64,000 bases of DNA, from assembly GCA_035772405.1 (NCBI GenBank), contig JAYKKM010000251.1, positions 62,001 through 126,000 of the forward strand. Direction: 5' to 3'. Source of the stretch: Chrysogorgia sp. JL179-B06 (Eukaryota; Cnidaria; Anthozoa; Scleralcyonacea; Chrysogorgiidae). The notes under the pieces are model-generated. The model did no database searches. It was not told where the DNA came from and saw only the letters and a list, made by a program, of their open reading frames with translations. Below, piece by piece: positions 1-11,200 of the stretch (position 1 is the stretch's first letter; the number at the start of each line of letters is the position of its first letter). A program made the position numbers and the translations under genes.

Positions 1-265
1 CTTCTCTTGTCTTTCCTTGTCTTGTCTTGTCTTGTCTTGTCTTGTCTTGTCTTGTCTTGTCTTGTCTTGTCTTGTCTTGTCTTGTCTTGTCTTGACAAGT
101 TGTCTTGTCTTGTCTTGTCTTGTCTTGTCTTGTCTTGTCTTGTCTTGTCTTGTCTAGACTTGTCCTGTCTTGTCTTGTCTTGTCTTGACAAGTTTTCCTG
201 TCTTGTCTTGTCTTGCACGTTGTCTTGTCTTGACAAGTTGTCTTGTCTTGTCTTGTCTTTTCTTG

Positions 266-300
266 TGTTGTGTTGTGTTGTGTTGTGTTGTGTTGTGTTG
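266..300 (+). repeat. TGTTG run (seven units)
   Basis: Seven consecutive TGTTG units replace TCTTG, followed by one more at 306-310. Equivalent runs stand at 1391-1425 (seven), 4351-4380 (six) and, mixed with TCTTG, at about 56578-56620. They follow a subset of cores by roughly 40-90 bp and precede the octamer clusters. Confidence 0.9.
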
Positions 301-482
301 TCTTGTGTTGTCTTGTCTTGTCTTGTCTTGACAAGTTGTCTTGTATTGTCTTGACAAGTTGTCTTGTCTTGTCTTGACAAGTTGTCTTGTCTTGTCTTGA
401 CAAGTTGTCTTGTCTTGTCTTGACAAGTTGTCTTGTCTTGACAAGTTGTCTTGTCTTGTCTTGTCTTGTCTTGACTTGTCTT

Positions 483-493
483 GACAACTTGTC
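483..493 (+). repeat. GACAACTTGTC dyad (type example)
   Basis: GACAA-C-TTGTC is the exact reverse complement of the common GACAA-G-TTGTC. It occurs only a score or so times, for example near 2394, 2889, 3352, 19988, 23131, 29599, 33721, 38221, 44640, 47300, 52201, 53576, 56110, 57776, 58966 and 59817. Many of these sit just downstream of TTGACTTCTCTTGACAAG or TTGACTTGTCTTGACAAG, before a long pure TTGTC tract. Confidence 0.85.
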
Positions 494-868
494 TTGTCTT
501 GTCTTGTCTTGTCTTGTCTTGTCTTGTCTTGTCTTGTCTTGACTTGTCTTGTCTTGTCTTGTCTTGTATTGTCTTGTCTTGTCTTGTCTTGTCTTGTCTT
601 GACTTGTCTTGTCTTGTCTTGTCTTGTCTTGTCTTGTCTTGTCTTGTCTTGTCTTGTCTTGTTTTGTCTTGTCTTGTCTTGTCTTGTCTTGTCTTGACAA
701 GTTGTCTTGTCTTGTCTTGTATTGTCTTGTCTTGTCTTGACAAGTTGTCTTGTCTTGACAAGTTGTCTTGTCTTGTCTTGTCTTGTCTTGCCTTGTCTTT
801 TCTTGTCTTGTCTAGATTTGTCCTGTCTTGACTTGTCTTGACAAGTTTGCTGTCTTGTCTTGTCTTGT

Positions 869-980
869 CTTACACGTTATCTTGTCTTGTCTTGACAAGC
901 TGTCTTGTCTTGCCTTTTCTTGTTTTGTGTTGTGTTGTGTTGTGTTTCTTTTTCTTTGTCTTATCTTGACTTCTCTTGAC
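869..980 (+). repeat. divergent core with ACACGTTATC and TTGTG tail, copy 1
   Basis: The core reads TTACACGTTATC instead of TTGCACGTTGTC, is followed by GACAAGCTGTC in place of GACAAGTTGTC, then TTGCC, TTTTC, a TTGTG run, TTTCTTTTTC and TTATCTTGACTTCTC. The same chain occurs at 6308-6414 with one TTGTG unit fewer. GACAAGCTGTC also occurs near 4320 and 60990, the latter at the far edge of the array. Confidence 0.85.
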
Positions 981-1390
981 AAGTTGTCTTGTCTTGTCTT
1001 GTCTTGTCTTGTCTTGTCTTGTCTTGTCTTGTCTTGTTTTGTCTTGTCTTGTCTTGTCTTGTCTTGTCTTGACAAGTTGTCTTGTCTTGTCTTGACAAGT
1101 TGTCTTGTCTTGTCTTGACAAGTTGTCTTGTCTTGTCTTGTCTTGTCTTGACTTATCTTGACAAGTTGTCTTGTCTTGTCTTGTCTTGTCTTTTCTTGTC
1201 TTGTCTTGTCTTGTCTTGTCTTGTCTTGACAAGTTGTCTTGTCTTGTCTTGACAAGTTGTCTTGTCTTGTCTTGACAAGTTGTCTTGTCTTGTCTTGTCT
1301 TGCCTTGTCTTTTCTTGTCTTGTCTAGATTTGTCCTGTCTTGTCTTGTCTTGACAAGTTTTCTTGTCTTGTCTTGTCTTGTCTTGTTTTG

Positions 1391-1425
1391 TGTTGTGTTG
1401 TGTTGTGTTGTGTTGTGTTGTGTTG
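1391..1425 (+). repeat. TGTTG run (seven units)
   Basis: Seven TGTTG units with TTTTG before them. The GACAAGTTTTC upstream has no CACG, so this run belongs to a core that has lost its second half. Confidence 0.9.
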
Positions 1426-4350
1426 TCTTGTCTTGTCTTGTCTTGACAAGTTGTCTTGTCTTGTCTTGACAAGTTGTCTTGTCTTGTCTTGACAAGTTGT
1501 CTTGTCTTGTCTTGTCTTGTCTTGACAAGTTGTCTTGTCTTGTCTTGACAAGTTGTCTTGTCTTGTCTTGTCTTGACTTGTCTTGTCTTGACTTGTCTTG
1601 ACAAGTTGTCTTGTCTTGTCTTGTCTTGTCTTGTCTTGTCTTGTTTTGTCTTGTCTTGTCTTGTCTTGTCTTGTCTTGACAAGTTGTCTTGTCTTGTCTT
1701 GACAAGTTGTCTTGTCTTGTCTTGACAAGTTGTCTTGTCTTGTCTTGTCTTGTCTTGTCTTGTCTTGACAAGTTGTCTTGTCTTGTCTTGTCTTGTCTTG
1801 TCTTGTCTTGTCTTGTCTTGTCTTGTCTTGTCTTGTCTTGTCTTGACAAGTTGTCTTGTCTTGTCTTGACAAGTTGTCTTGTCTTGTCTTGACAAGTTGT
1901 CTTGTCTTGTCTTGTCTTGTCTTGACTTGTTGTCTTGACTTCTCTTGACAAGTTGTCTTGTCTTGTCTTGTCTTGACTTGTCTTGTCTTGACTTCTCTTG
2001 ACAAGTTGTCTTGTCTTGTCTTGTCTTGTCTTGTCTTGTCTTGTCTTGTCTTGTCTTGTCTTGTCTTGTCTTGTCTTGTCTTGACAAGTTGTCTTGTCTT
2101 GTCTTGACAAGTTGTCTTGTCTTGTCTTGACAAGTTGTCTTGTCTTGTCTTGACAAGTTGTCTTGTCTTGTCTTGTCTTGTCTTGACTTGTCTTGACAAG
2201 TTGTCTTGTCTTGTCTTGTCTTGATTTTTCTTGTCTTGTCTTGTCTTGTCTTGTCTTGTCCTGTCTTGTCTTGTCTTGTCTTGTCTTGTCTTGTCTTGTC
2301 TTGTCTTGTCTTTACTTGTCTTGTCTTTTCTTGTCTTGTCTTGTCTTGTCTTGTCTTGTCTTGTCTTGACTTGTCTTGTCTTGACTTGTCTTGACAACTT
2401 GTCTTGTCTTGTCTTGTCTTGTCTTGTCTTGTTTTGTCTTGTCTTGTCTTGTCTTGTCTTGTCTTTTCTTGTCTTGTCTTGTCTTGTCTTGTCTTGTCTT
2501 GTCTTGTCTTGTCTTGACAAGTTGTCTTGTCTTGTCTTGTCTTGTCTTGCCTTGTCTTGTCTTGTCTTGTCTTGTCTTGTCTTTCCTTGTCTTGTCTTGT
2601 CTTGTCTTGTCTTGTCTTGTCTTGTCTTGTCTTGTCTTGTCTTGTCTTGTCTTGTCTTGTCTTGTCTTGTCTTGTCTTGACAAGTTGTCTTGTCTTGTCT
2701 TGTCTTGTCTTGTCTTGTCTTGTCTTGTCTAGACTTGTCCTGTCTTGTATTGTCTTGTCTTGACAAGTTTTCCTGTCTTGTCTTGTCTTGTCTTGCACGT
2801 TGTCTTGTCTTGTCTTGACAAGTTGTCTTGTCTTGACAAGTTGTCTTGTCTTGTCTTGTCTTGACTTGTCTTGAGTTGTCTTGTCTTGACAACTTGTCTT
2901 GTCTTGTCTTGTCTTGTCTTGTCTTGTCTTGTCTTGTCTTGTCTTGTCTTGTCTTGTCTTGTCTTGTCTTGACTTCTCTTGACAAGTTGTCTTGTCTTGT
3001 CTTGTCTTGTCTTGTCTTGTCTTTCCTTGTCTTGTCTTGTCTTGTCTTGTCTTGTCTTGTCTTGTCTTGTCTTGTCTTTTCTTGTCTTGTCTTGTCTTGT
3101 CTTGTCTTGTCTTGTCTTGTCTTGACAAGTTGTCTTGTCTTGTCTTGTCTTGTCTTGTCTTGTCTTGCCTTGTCTTGTCTTGTCTAGACTTGTCCTGTCT
3201 TGTATTGTCTTGTCTTGACAAGTTTTCCTGTCTTGTCTTGTCTTGTCTTGCACGTTGTCTTGTCTTGTCTTGACAAGTTGTCTTGTCTTGTCTTGTCTTG
3301 TCTTGTCTTGTCTTGACTTGTCTTGACAAGTTGTCTTGTGTTGACAACTTGTCTTGTCTTGTCTTGTCTTGTCTTGTTTTGTCTTGTCTTGTCTTGACAA
3401 GTTGTCTTGTCTTGTCTTGTCTTGTCTTGTCTTGTCTTGTCTTGTCTTGACTTCTCTTGACAAGTTGTCTTGTCTTGTCTTGTCTTGTCTTGCCTTGTCT
3501 TGTCTTGTCTTGTCTTGTCTTGTCTTGTCTTGACAAGTTGTCTTGTCTTGTCTTGTCTTGTCTTGTCTTGTCTTGTCTTGTCTAGACTTGTCCTGTCTTG
3601 TCTTGTCTTGTCTTGACAAGTTTTCCTGTCTTGTCTTGTCTTGCACGTTGTCTTGTCTTGACAAGTTGTCTTGTCTTGTCTTGTCTTGTCTTGTCTTGTG
3701 TTGTGTTGTCTTGTGTTGTCTTGTCTTGTCTTGTCTTGACAAGTTGTCTTGTATTGTCTTGACAAGTTGTCTTGTCTTGTCTTGACAAGTTGTCTTGTCT
3801 TGTCTTGACAAGTTGTCTTGTCTTGTCTTGACAAGTTGTCTTGTCTTGACAAGTTGTCTTGTCTTGTCTTGTTTTGTCTTGTCTTGTCTTGTCTTGTCTT
3901 GTCTTGTCTTGACTTGTCTTGTCTTGTCTTGTCTTGTCTTGTCTTGTCTTGTCTTGTCTTGTCTTGTCTTGTCTTGACTTGTCTTGTCTTGTCTTGTCTT
4001 GTCTTGTCTTGTCTTGTCTTGTCTTGTCTTGTCTTGTCTTGTCTTGTCTTGTCTTGTCTTGTCTTGTCTTGTCTTGTCTTGTTTTGTCTTGTCTTGTCTT
4101 GTCTTGTCTTGTCTTGACAAGTTGTCTTGTCTTGTCTTGTCTTGTCTTGTCTTGTCTTGACAAGTTGTCTTGTCTTGACAAGTTGTCTTGTCTTGTCTTG
4201 TCTTGTCTTGTCTTGTCTTGTCTTGTCTTGTCTTGTCTAGATTTGTCCTGTCTTGTCTTGTCTTGACAAGTTTTCCTGTCTTGTCTTGTCTTGTCTTGCA
4301 CGTTGTCTTGTCTTGTCTTGACAAGCTGTCTTGTCTTGTCTTTTCTTGTT

Positions 4351-4380
4351 TTGTGTTGTGTTGTGTTGTGTTGTGTTGTG
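4351..4380 (+). repeat. TTGTG run (six units)
   Basis: Six TTGTG units downstream of the core at 4299, after TTTTC and TTTTG, then back to TTGTC and an octamer cluster. Confidence 0.9.
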
Positions 4381-6307
4381 TTGTCTTGTCTTGTCTTGTC
4401 TTGACAAGTTGTCTTGTCTTGTCTTGACAAGTTGTCTTGTCTTGTCTTGACAAGTTGTCTTGTCTTGTCTTGTCTTGTCTTGACAAGTTGTCTTGTCTTG
4501 TCTTGACAAGTTGTCTTGTCTTGTCTTGTCTTGACTTGTCTTGTCTTGACTTGTCTTGACAAGTTGTCTTGTCTTGTCTTGTCTTGTCTTGTCTTGTTTT
4601 GTCTTGTCTTGTCTTGTCTTGTTTTGTCTTGACAAGTTGTCTTGTCTTGTCTTGACAAGTTGTCTTGTCTTGTCTTGACAAGTTGTCTTGTCTTGTCTTG
4701 TCTTGACTTGTCTTGACAAGTTGTCTTGTCTTGTCTTGTCTTGTCTTGTCTTGTCTTGTCTTGACAAGTTGTCTTGTCTTGTCTTGACAAGTTGTCTTGT
4801 CTTGTCTTGACAAGTTGTCTTGTCTTGTCTTGTCTTGTCTTGACAAGTTGTCTTGTCTTGTCTTGACAAGTTGTCTTGTCTTGTCTTGTCTTGTCTTGTC
4901 TTGTCTTGACTTGTCTTGACAAGTTGTCTTGTCTTGTCTTGTCTTGTCTTGTCTTGTTTTGTCTTGTCTTGTCTTGTCTTGTCTTGTCTTGACAAGTTGT
5001 CTTGTCTTGTCTTGACAAGTTGTCTTGTCTTGTCTTGACAAGTTGTCTTGTCTTGTCTTGACAAGTTGTCTTGTCTTGTCTTGTCTTGTCTTGACTTGTC
5101 TTGACAAGTTGTCTTGTCTTGTCTTGATTTTTCTTGTCTTGTCTTGTCTTGTCTTGTCTTGTCTTGTCTTGTCTTGTCTTGTCTTGTCTTGTCTTGTCTT
5201 GTCTTGTCTTTACTTGTCTTGTATTTTCTTGTCTTGTCTTGTCTTGTCTTGTCTTGACTTGTCTTGTCTTGTCTTGTCTTGACAAGTTGTCTTGTCTTGT
5301 CTTGTCTTGTCTTGTTTTGTCTTGTCTTGTCTTGTCTTGTCTTGTCTTGTCTTGTCTTGTCTTGTCTTGTCTTGTCTTGTCTTGTCTTGTCTTGACAAGT
5401 TGTCTTGTCTTGTCTTGTCTTGTCTTGTCTTGTCTTTCCTTGTCTTGTCTTGTCTTGTCTTGTCTTGTCTTGTCTTGTCTTGTCTTGTCTTGTCTTGTCT
5501 TGTCTTGTCTTGTCTTGTCTTGTCTTGTCTTGACAAGTTGTCTTGTCTTGTCTTGTCTTGTCTTGTCTTGTCTTGTCTTGTCTTGTCTTGTCTTGTCTAG
5601 ACTTGTCCTGTCTTGTCTTGTCTTGTCTTGACAAGTTTTCCTGTCTTGTCTTGTCTTGCACGTTGTCTTGTCTTGACAAGTTGTCTTGTCTTGTCTTGTC
5701 TTGTCTTGTGTTGTGTTGTGTTGTCTTGTGTTGTCTTGTCTTGTCTTGTCTTGTCTTGACAAGTTGTCTTGTCTTGTCTTGACAAGTTGTCTTGTCTTGT
5801 CTTGACAAGTTGTCTTGTCTTGTCTTGACAAGTTGTCTTGTCTTGTCTTGACAAGTTGTCTTGTCTTGACAAGTTGTCTTGTCTTGTCTTGTCTTGTCTT
5901 GTCTTGTCTTGACAAGTTGTCTTGTCTTGTTTTGTCTTGTCTTGTCTTGTATTGTCTTGTCTTGTCTTGACTTGTCTTGTCTTGTCTTGTCTTGTCTTGT
6001 CTTGTCTTGTCTTGTCTTGTCTTGTCTTGACTTGTCTTGTCTTGTCTTGTCTTGTCTTGTCTTGTCTTGTCTTGTCTTGTCTTGTCTTGTCTTGTCTTGT
6101 CTTGTCTTGTCTTGTCTTGTCTTGTCTTGTCTTGACAAGTTGTCTTGTCTTGTCTTGTCTTGTCTTGTCTTGTCTTGACAAGTTGTCTTGTCTTGACAAG
6201 TTGTCTTGTCTTGTCTTGTCTTGTCTTGCCTTGTCTTGTCTTGTCTTGTCTAGATTTGTCTTGTCTTGTCTTGTCTTGACAAGTTTTCCTGTCTTGTCTT
6301 GTCTTGT

Positions 6308-6414
6308 CTTACACGTTATCTTGTCTTGTCTTGACAAGCTGTCTTGTCTTGCCTTTTCTTGTTTTGTGTTGTGTTGTGTTTCTTTTTCTTTGTCTTATCT
6401 TGACTTCTCTTGAC
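6308..6414 (+). repeat. divergent core with ACACGTTATC and TTGTG tail, copy 2
   Basis: Near-identical to 869-980 apart from one fewer TTGTG unit. Both are about 655 bp downstream of the preceding core, so a block of at least 750 bp was probably duplicated rather than the cassette alone. Confidence 0.85.
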
Positions 6415-8216
6415 AAGTTGTCTTGTCTTGTCTTGTCTTGTCTTGTCTTGTCTTGTCTTGTTTTGTCTTGTCTTGTCTTGTCTTGTCTTGTCTTGACAAG
6501 TTGTCTTGTCTTGTCTTGACAAGTTGTCTTGTCTTGTCTTGACAAGTTGTCTTGTCTTGTCTTGTCTTGTCTTGACTTGTCTTGACAAGTTGTCTTGTCT
6601 TGTCTTGTCTTGTCTTTTCTTGTCTTGTCTTGTCTTGTCTTGTCTTGTCTTGACAAGTTGTCTTGTCTTGTCTTGACAAGTTGTCTTGTCTTGTCTTGAC
6701 AAGTTGTCTTGTCTTGTCTTGTCTTGCCTTGTCTTGTCTTGTCTTGTCTTGATTTGTCTTGTCTTGTCTTGTCTTGACAAGTTTTCTTGTCTTGTCTTGT
6801 CTTGTCTTGTCTTGTCTTGTCTTGTCTTGTCTTGTCTTGTCTTGTCTTGTCTTGTCTTGTCTTGTCTTGTCTTGACAAGTTGTCTTGTCTTGTCTTGACA
6901 AGTTGTCTTGTCTTGTCTTGACAAGTTGTCTTGTCTTGTCTTGTCTTGTCTTGACAAGTTGTCTTGTCTTGTCTTGACAAGTTGTCTTGTCTTGTCTTGT
7001 CTTGTCTTGTCTTGTCTTGACTTGTCTTGACAAGTTGTCTTGTCTTGTCTTGTCTTGTCTTGTCTTGTCTTGTCTTGTCTTGTTTTGTCTTGTCTTGTCT
7101 TGTCTTGTCTTGTCTTGACAAGTTGTCTTGTCTTGTCTTGACAAGTTGTCTTGTCTTGTCTTGACAAGTTGTCTTGTCTTGTCTTGTCTTGTCTTGACTT
7201 GTCTTGACAAGTTGTCTTGTCTTGTCTTGTCTTGTCTTGTCTTTTCTTGTCTTGTCTTGTCTTGTCTTGTCTTGTCTTGTCTTGACAAGTTGTCTTGTCT
7301 TGTCTTGACAAGTTGTCTTGTCTTGTCTTGACAAGTTGTCTTGTCTTGTCTTGTCTTGTCTTGACAAGTTGTCTTGTCTTGTCTTGACAAGTTGTCTTGT
7401 CTTGTCTTGTCTTGTCTTGTCTTGTCTTGACTTGTCTTGACAAGTTGTCTTGTCTTGTCTTGTCTTGTCTTGTCTTGTCTTGTCTTGTCTTGTCTTGTCT
7501 TGTCCTGTCTTGTCTTGTCTTGACAAGTTGTCTTGTCTTGTCTTGACAAGTTGTCTTGTCTTGTCTTGACAAGTTGTCTTGTCTTGTCTTGACAAGTTGT
7601 CTTGTCTTGTCTTGTCTTGTCTTGACTTGTCTTGACAAGTTGTCTTGTCTTGTCTTGTCTTGTTTCTTGTCTTGTCTTGTCTTGTCTTGTCTTGTCTTGT
7701 CTTGTCTTGTCTTGTCTTGTCTTGTCTTGTCTTGTCTTGTCTTGTCTTGTCTTGTCTTTACTTGTCTTGTCTTGTCTTGTCTTGTCTTGTCTTGTCTTGT
7801 CTTGTCTTGTCTTGTCTTGTCTTGTCTTGTCTTGACAAGTTGTCTTGTCTTGTCTTGTCTTGTCTTGTCTTGTCTTGTCTTGTCTTGTCTTGTCTTGTCT
7901 TGTCTTTTCTTGTCTTGTCTTGTCTTGTCTTGTCTTGTCTTGTCTTGTCTTGACAAGTTGTCTTGTCTTGTCTTGTCTTGTCTTGTCTTGTCTTGTCTTG
8001 TCTTGTCTTTCCTTGTCTTGTCTTGTCTTGTCTTGTCTTGCCTTGTCTTGTCTTGTCTTGTCTTGTCTTGTCTTGTCTTGTCTTGTCTTGTCTTGTCTTG
8101 TCTTGACAAGTTGTCTTGTCTTGTCTTGTCTTGTCTTGTCTTGTCTTGTCTTGTCTTGACTTGTCCTGTCTTGTCTTGTCTTGACAAGTTTTCTTGTCTT
8201 GTCTTGTCTTGTCTTG

Positions 8217-11200
8217 CACGTTGTCTTGTCTTGTCTTGACAAGTTGTCTTGTCTTGACAAGTTGTCTTGTCTTGTCTTGTCTTGACTTGTCTTGACAAGT
8301 TGTCTTGTCTTGTCATGACAAGTTGTCTTGTCTTGTCTTGTCTTGTCTTGTCTTGTCTTGTCTTGTCTTGTCTTGTCTTGTCTTGTCTTGTCTTGTCTTG
8401 ACTTCTCTTGACAAGTTGTCTTGTCTTGTCTTGTCTTGTCTTGTCTTGTCTTTCCTTGTCTTGTCTTGTCTTGTCTTGTCTTGTCTTGTCTTGTCTTGTC
8501 TTGTCTTGTCTTGTCTTGTCTTGTCTTGTCTTGTCTTGTCTTGTCTTGACAAGTTGTCTTGTCTTGTCTTGTCTTGTCTTGTCTTGTCTTGTCTTGTCTT
8601 GTCTTGTCTAGACTTGTCCTGTCTTGTCTTGTCTTGTCTTGACAAGTTTTCTTGTCTTGTCTTGTCTTGTCTTGCACGTTGTCTTGTCTTGTCTTGACAA
8701 GTTGTCTTGTCTTGACAAGTTGTCTTGTCTTGTCTTGTCTTGACTTGTCTTGACAAGTTGTCTTGTCTTGCCTTGTCTTGTCTTGTCTTGTCTTGTCTTG
8801 TCTTGTCTTGTCTTGTCTTGACAAGTTGTCTTGTCTTGTCTTGTCTTGTCTTGTCTTGTCTTGTCTTGTCTTGACTTGTCTTGACAAGTTGTCTTGTCTT
8901 GTCTTGTCTTGTCTTGTCTTGTCTTGTCTTGTCTTGTCTTGTCTTGTCTTGTCTTGACAAGTTGTCTTGTCTTGTCTTGTCTTGTCTTGTCTTGTCTTGT
9001 CTTGTCTAGACTTGTCCTGTCTTGTCTTGTCTTGTCTTGACAAGTTTTCCTGTCTTGTCTTGTCTTGCACGTTGTCTTGTCTTGACAAGTTGTCTTGTCT
9101 TGTCTTGTCTTGTCTTGTCTTGTGTTGTGTTGTCTTGTCTTGTGTTGTCTTGTCTTGTCTTGACAAGTTGTCTTGTCTTGTCTTGACAAGTTGTCTTGTC
9201 TTGTCTTGACAAGTTGTCTTGTCTTGTCTTGACAAGTTGTCTTGTCTTGTCTTGACAAGTTGTCTTGTCTTGACAAGTTGTCTTGTCTTGTCTTGTCTTG
9301 TCTTGTCTTGTCTTGTCTTGTCTTGTCTTGTCTTGACTTGTCTTGTCTTGTCTTGTCTTGTCTTGTCTTGTCTTGTCTTGTCTTGTCTTGTCTTGACTTG
9401 TCTTGTCTTGTCTTGTCTTGTCTTGACAAGTTGTCTTGTCTTGTCTTGTCTTGTCTTGCACGTTGTCTTGTCTTGTCTTGACAAGTTGTCTGGTCTTGCT
9501 TGTCTTGTCTTGTCTTGTCTTGACTTGTCTTGACAAGTTGTCTTGTCTTGCTTGTCTTGTCTTGTCTTGTCTTGTCTTGTCTTGTCTTGTCTTGTCTTGA
9601 CAAGTTGTCTTGTCTTGTCTTGTCTTGTCTTGTCTTGTCTTGTCTTGTCTTGACTTCTCTTGACAAGTTGTCTTGTCTTGTCTTGTCTTGTCTTGTCTTG
9701 TCTTGTCTTGTCTTGTCTTGTCTTGTCTTGTCTTGACAAGTTGTCTTGTCTTGTCTTGTCTTGTCTTGTCTTGTCTTGTCTTGACTTGTCCTGTCTTGTC
9801 TTGTCTTGTCTTGACAAGTTTTCTTGTCTTGTCTTGTCTTGCACGTTGTCTTGTCTTGACAAGTTGTCTTGTCTTGTCTTGTCTTGTCTTGTCTTGTCTT
9901 GTCTTGTCTTGTCTTGTCTTGTCTTGTCTTGTCTTGTCTTGACAAGTTGTCTTGTCTTGTCTTGACAAGTTGTCTTGTCTTGTCTTGACAAGTTGTCTTG
10001 TCTTGTCTTGACAAGTTGTCTTGTCTTGTCTTGACAAGTTGTCTTGTCTTGACAAGTTGTCTTGTCTTGTCTTGTCTTGTCTTGTCTTGTCTTGTCTTGT
10101 CTTGTCTTGTCTTGTCTTGTCTTGTCTTGTCTTGTCTTGTCTTGTCTTGTCTTGTCTTGTCTTGTCTTGTCTTGACTTGTCTTGTCTTGTCTTGTCTTGT
10201 CTTGTCTTGTCTTGTCTTGTCTTGTCTTGTCTTGTCTTGTCTTGTCTTGTCTTGTCTTGTCTTGTCTTGACAAGTTGTCTTGTCTTGTCTTGTCTTGTCT
10301 TGTCTTGTCTTGACAAGTTGTCTTGTCTTGACAAGTTGTCTTGTCTTGTCTTGTCTTGTCTTGTCTTGTCTTGTCTTGTCTTGTCTTGTCTTGACAAGTT
10401 GTCTTGTCTTGTCTTGTCTTGTCTTGTCTTGTCTTGTCTTGACTTGTCTTGACAAGTTGTCTTGTCTTGTCTTGTCTTGTCTTGTCTTGTCTTGTCTTGT
10501 CTTGTCTTGTCTTGTCTTGTCTTGTCTTGTCTTGTCTTGTCTTGTCTTGTCTTGTCTTGTCTTGTCTTGTCTTGTCTTGACAAGTTGTCTTGTCTTGTCT
10601 TGTCTTGTCTTGTCTTGTCTTGTCTTGTCTTGTCTTGTCTTGTCCTGTCTTGTCTTGTCTTGTCTTGACAAGTTTTCCTGTCTTGTCTTGTCTTGCACGT
10701 TGTCTTGTCTTGACAAGTTGTCTTGTGTCTTGTCTTGTCTTGTCTTGTCTTGTCTTGTCTTGTCTTGTCTTGACAAGTTGTCTTGTCTTGTCTTGACAAG
10801 TTGTCTTGTCTTGTCTTGACAAGTTGTCTTGTCTTGTCTTGACAAGTTGTCTTGTCTTGTCTTGACAAGTTGTCTTGTCTTGACAAGTTGTCTTGTCTTG
10901 ACAAGTTGTCTTGTCTTGACAAGTTGTCTTGTCTTGTCTTGTCTTGTCTTGTCTTGTCTTGTCTTGTCTTGTCTTGTCTTGTCTTGTCTTGTCTTGTCTT
11001 GTCTTGTCTTGTCTTGTCTTGTCTTGTCTTGTCTTGTCTTGTCTTGTCTTGTCTTGACTTGTCTTGTCTTGTCTTGTCTTGACAAGTTGTCTTGTCTTGT
11101 CTTGTCTTGTCTTGAGTTGTCTTGTCTTGTCTTGTCTTGTTTTGTCTTGTCTTGTCTTGTCTTGTCTTGTCTTGTCTTGTCTTGTCTTGTCTTGTCTTGT

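Larger units (their letters stand above)
1..8216 (+). repeat. left region of the pentamer array, irregular core ladder
   Basis: Cores lie at 216, 873, 2796, 3251, 3644, 4299, 5659 and 6312. Three pairs are separated by nearly the same distance: 216-873 (657), 3644-4299 (655) and 5659-6312 (653), so a roughly 655-bp sub-block recurs. The second member of each pair is a core followed by TTTTG or TTTTC and a TTGTG run. A core-like GACAAGTTTTC at about 1348-1358 has lost the CACG part. The triplet 2796, 3251, 3644 (455, 393 bp) reappears at 8217, 8675, 9068 (458, 393 bp). Confidence 0.8.
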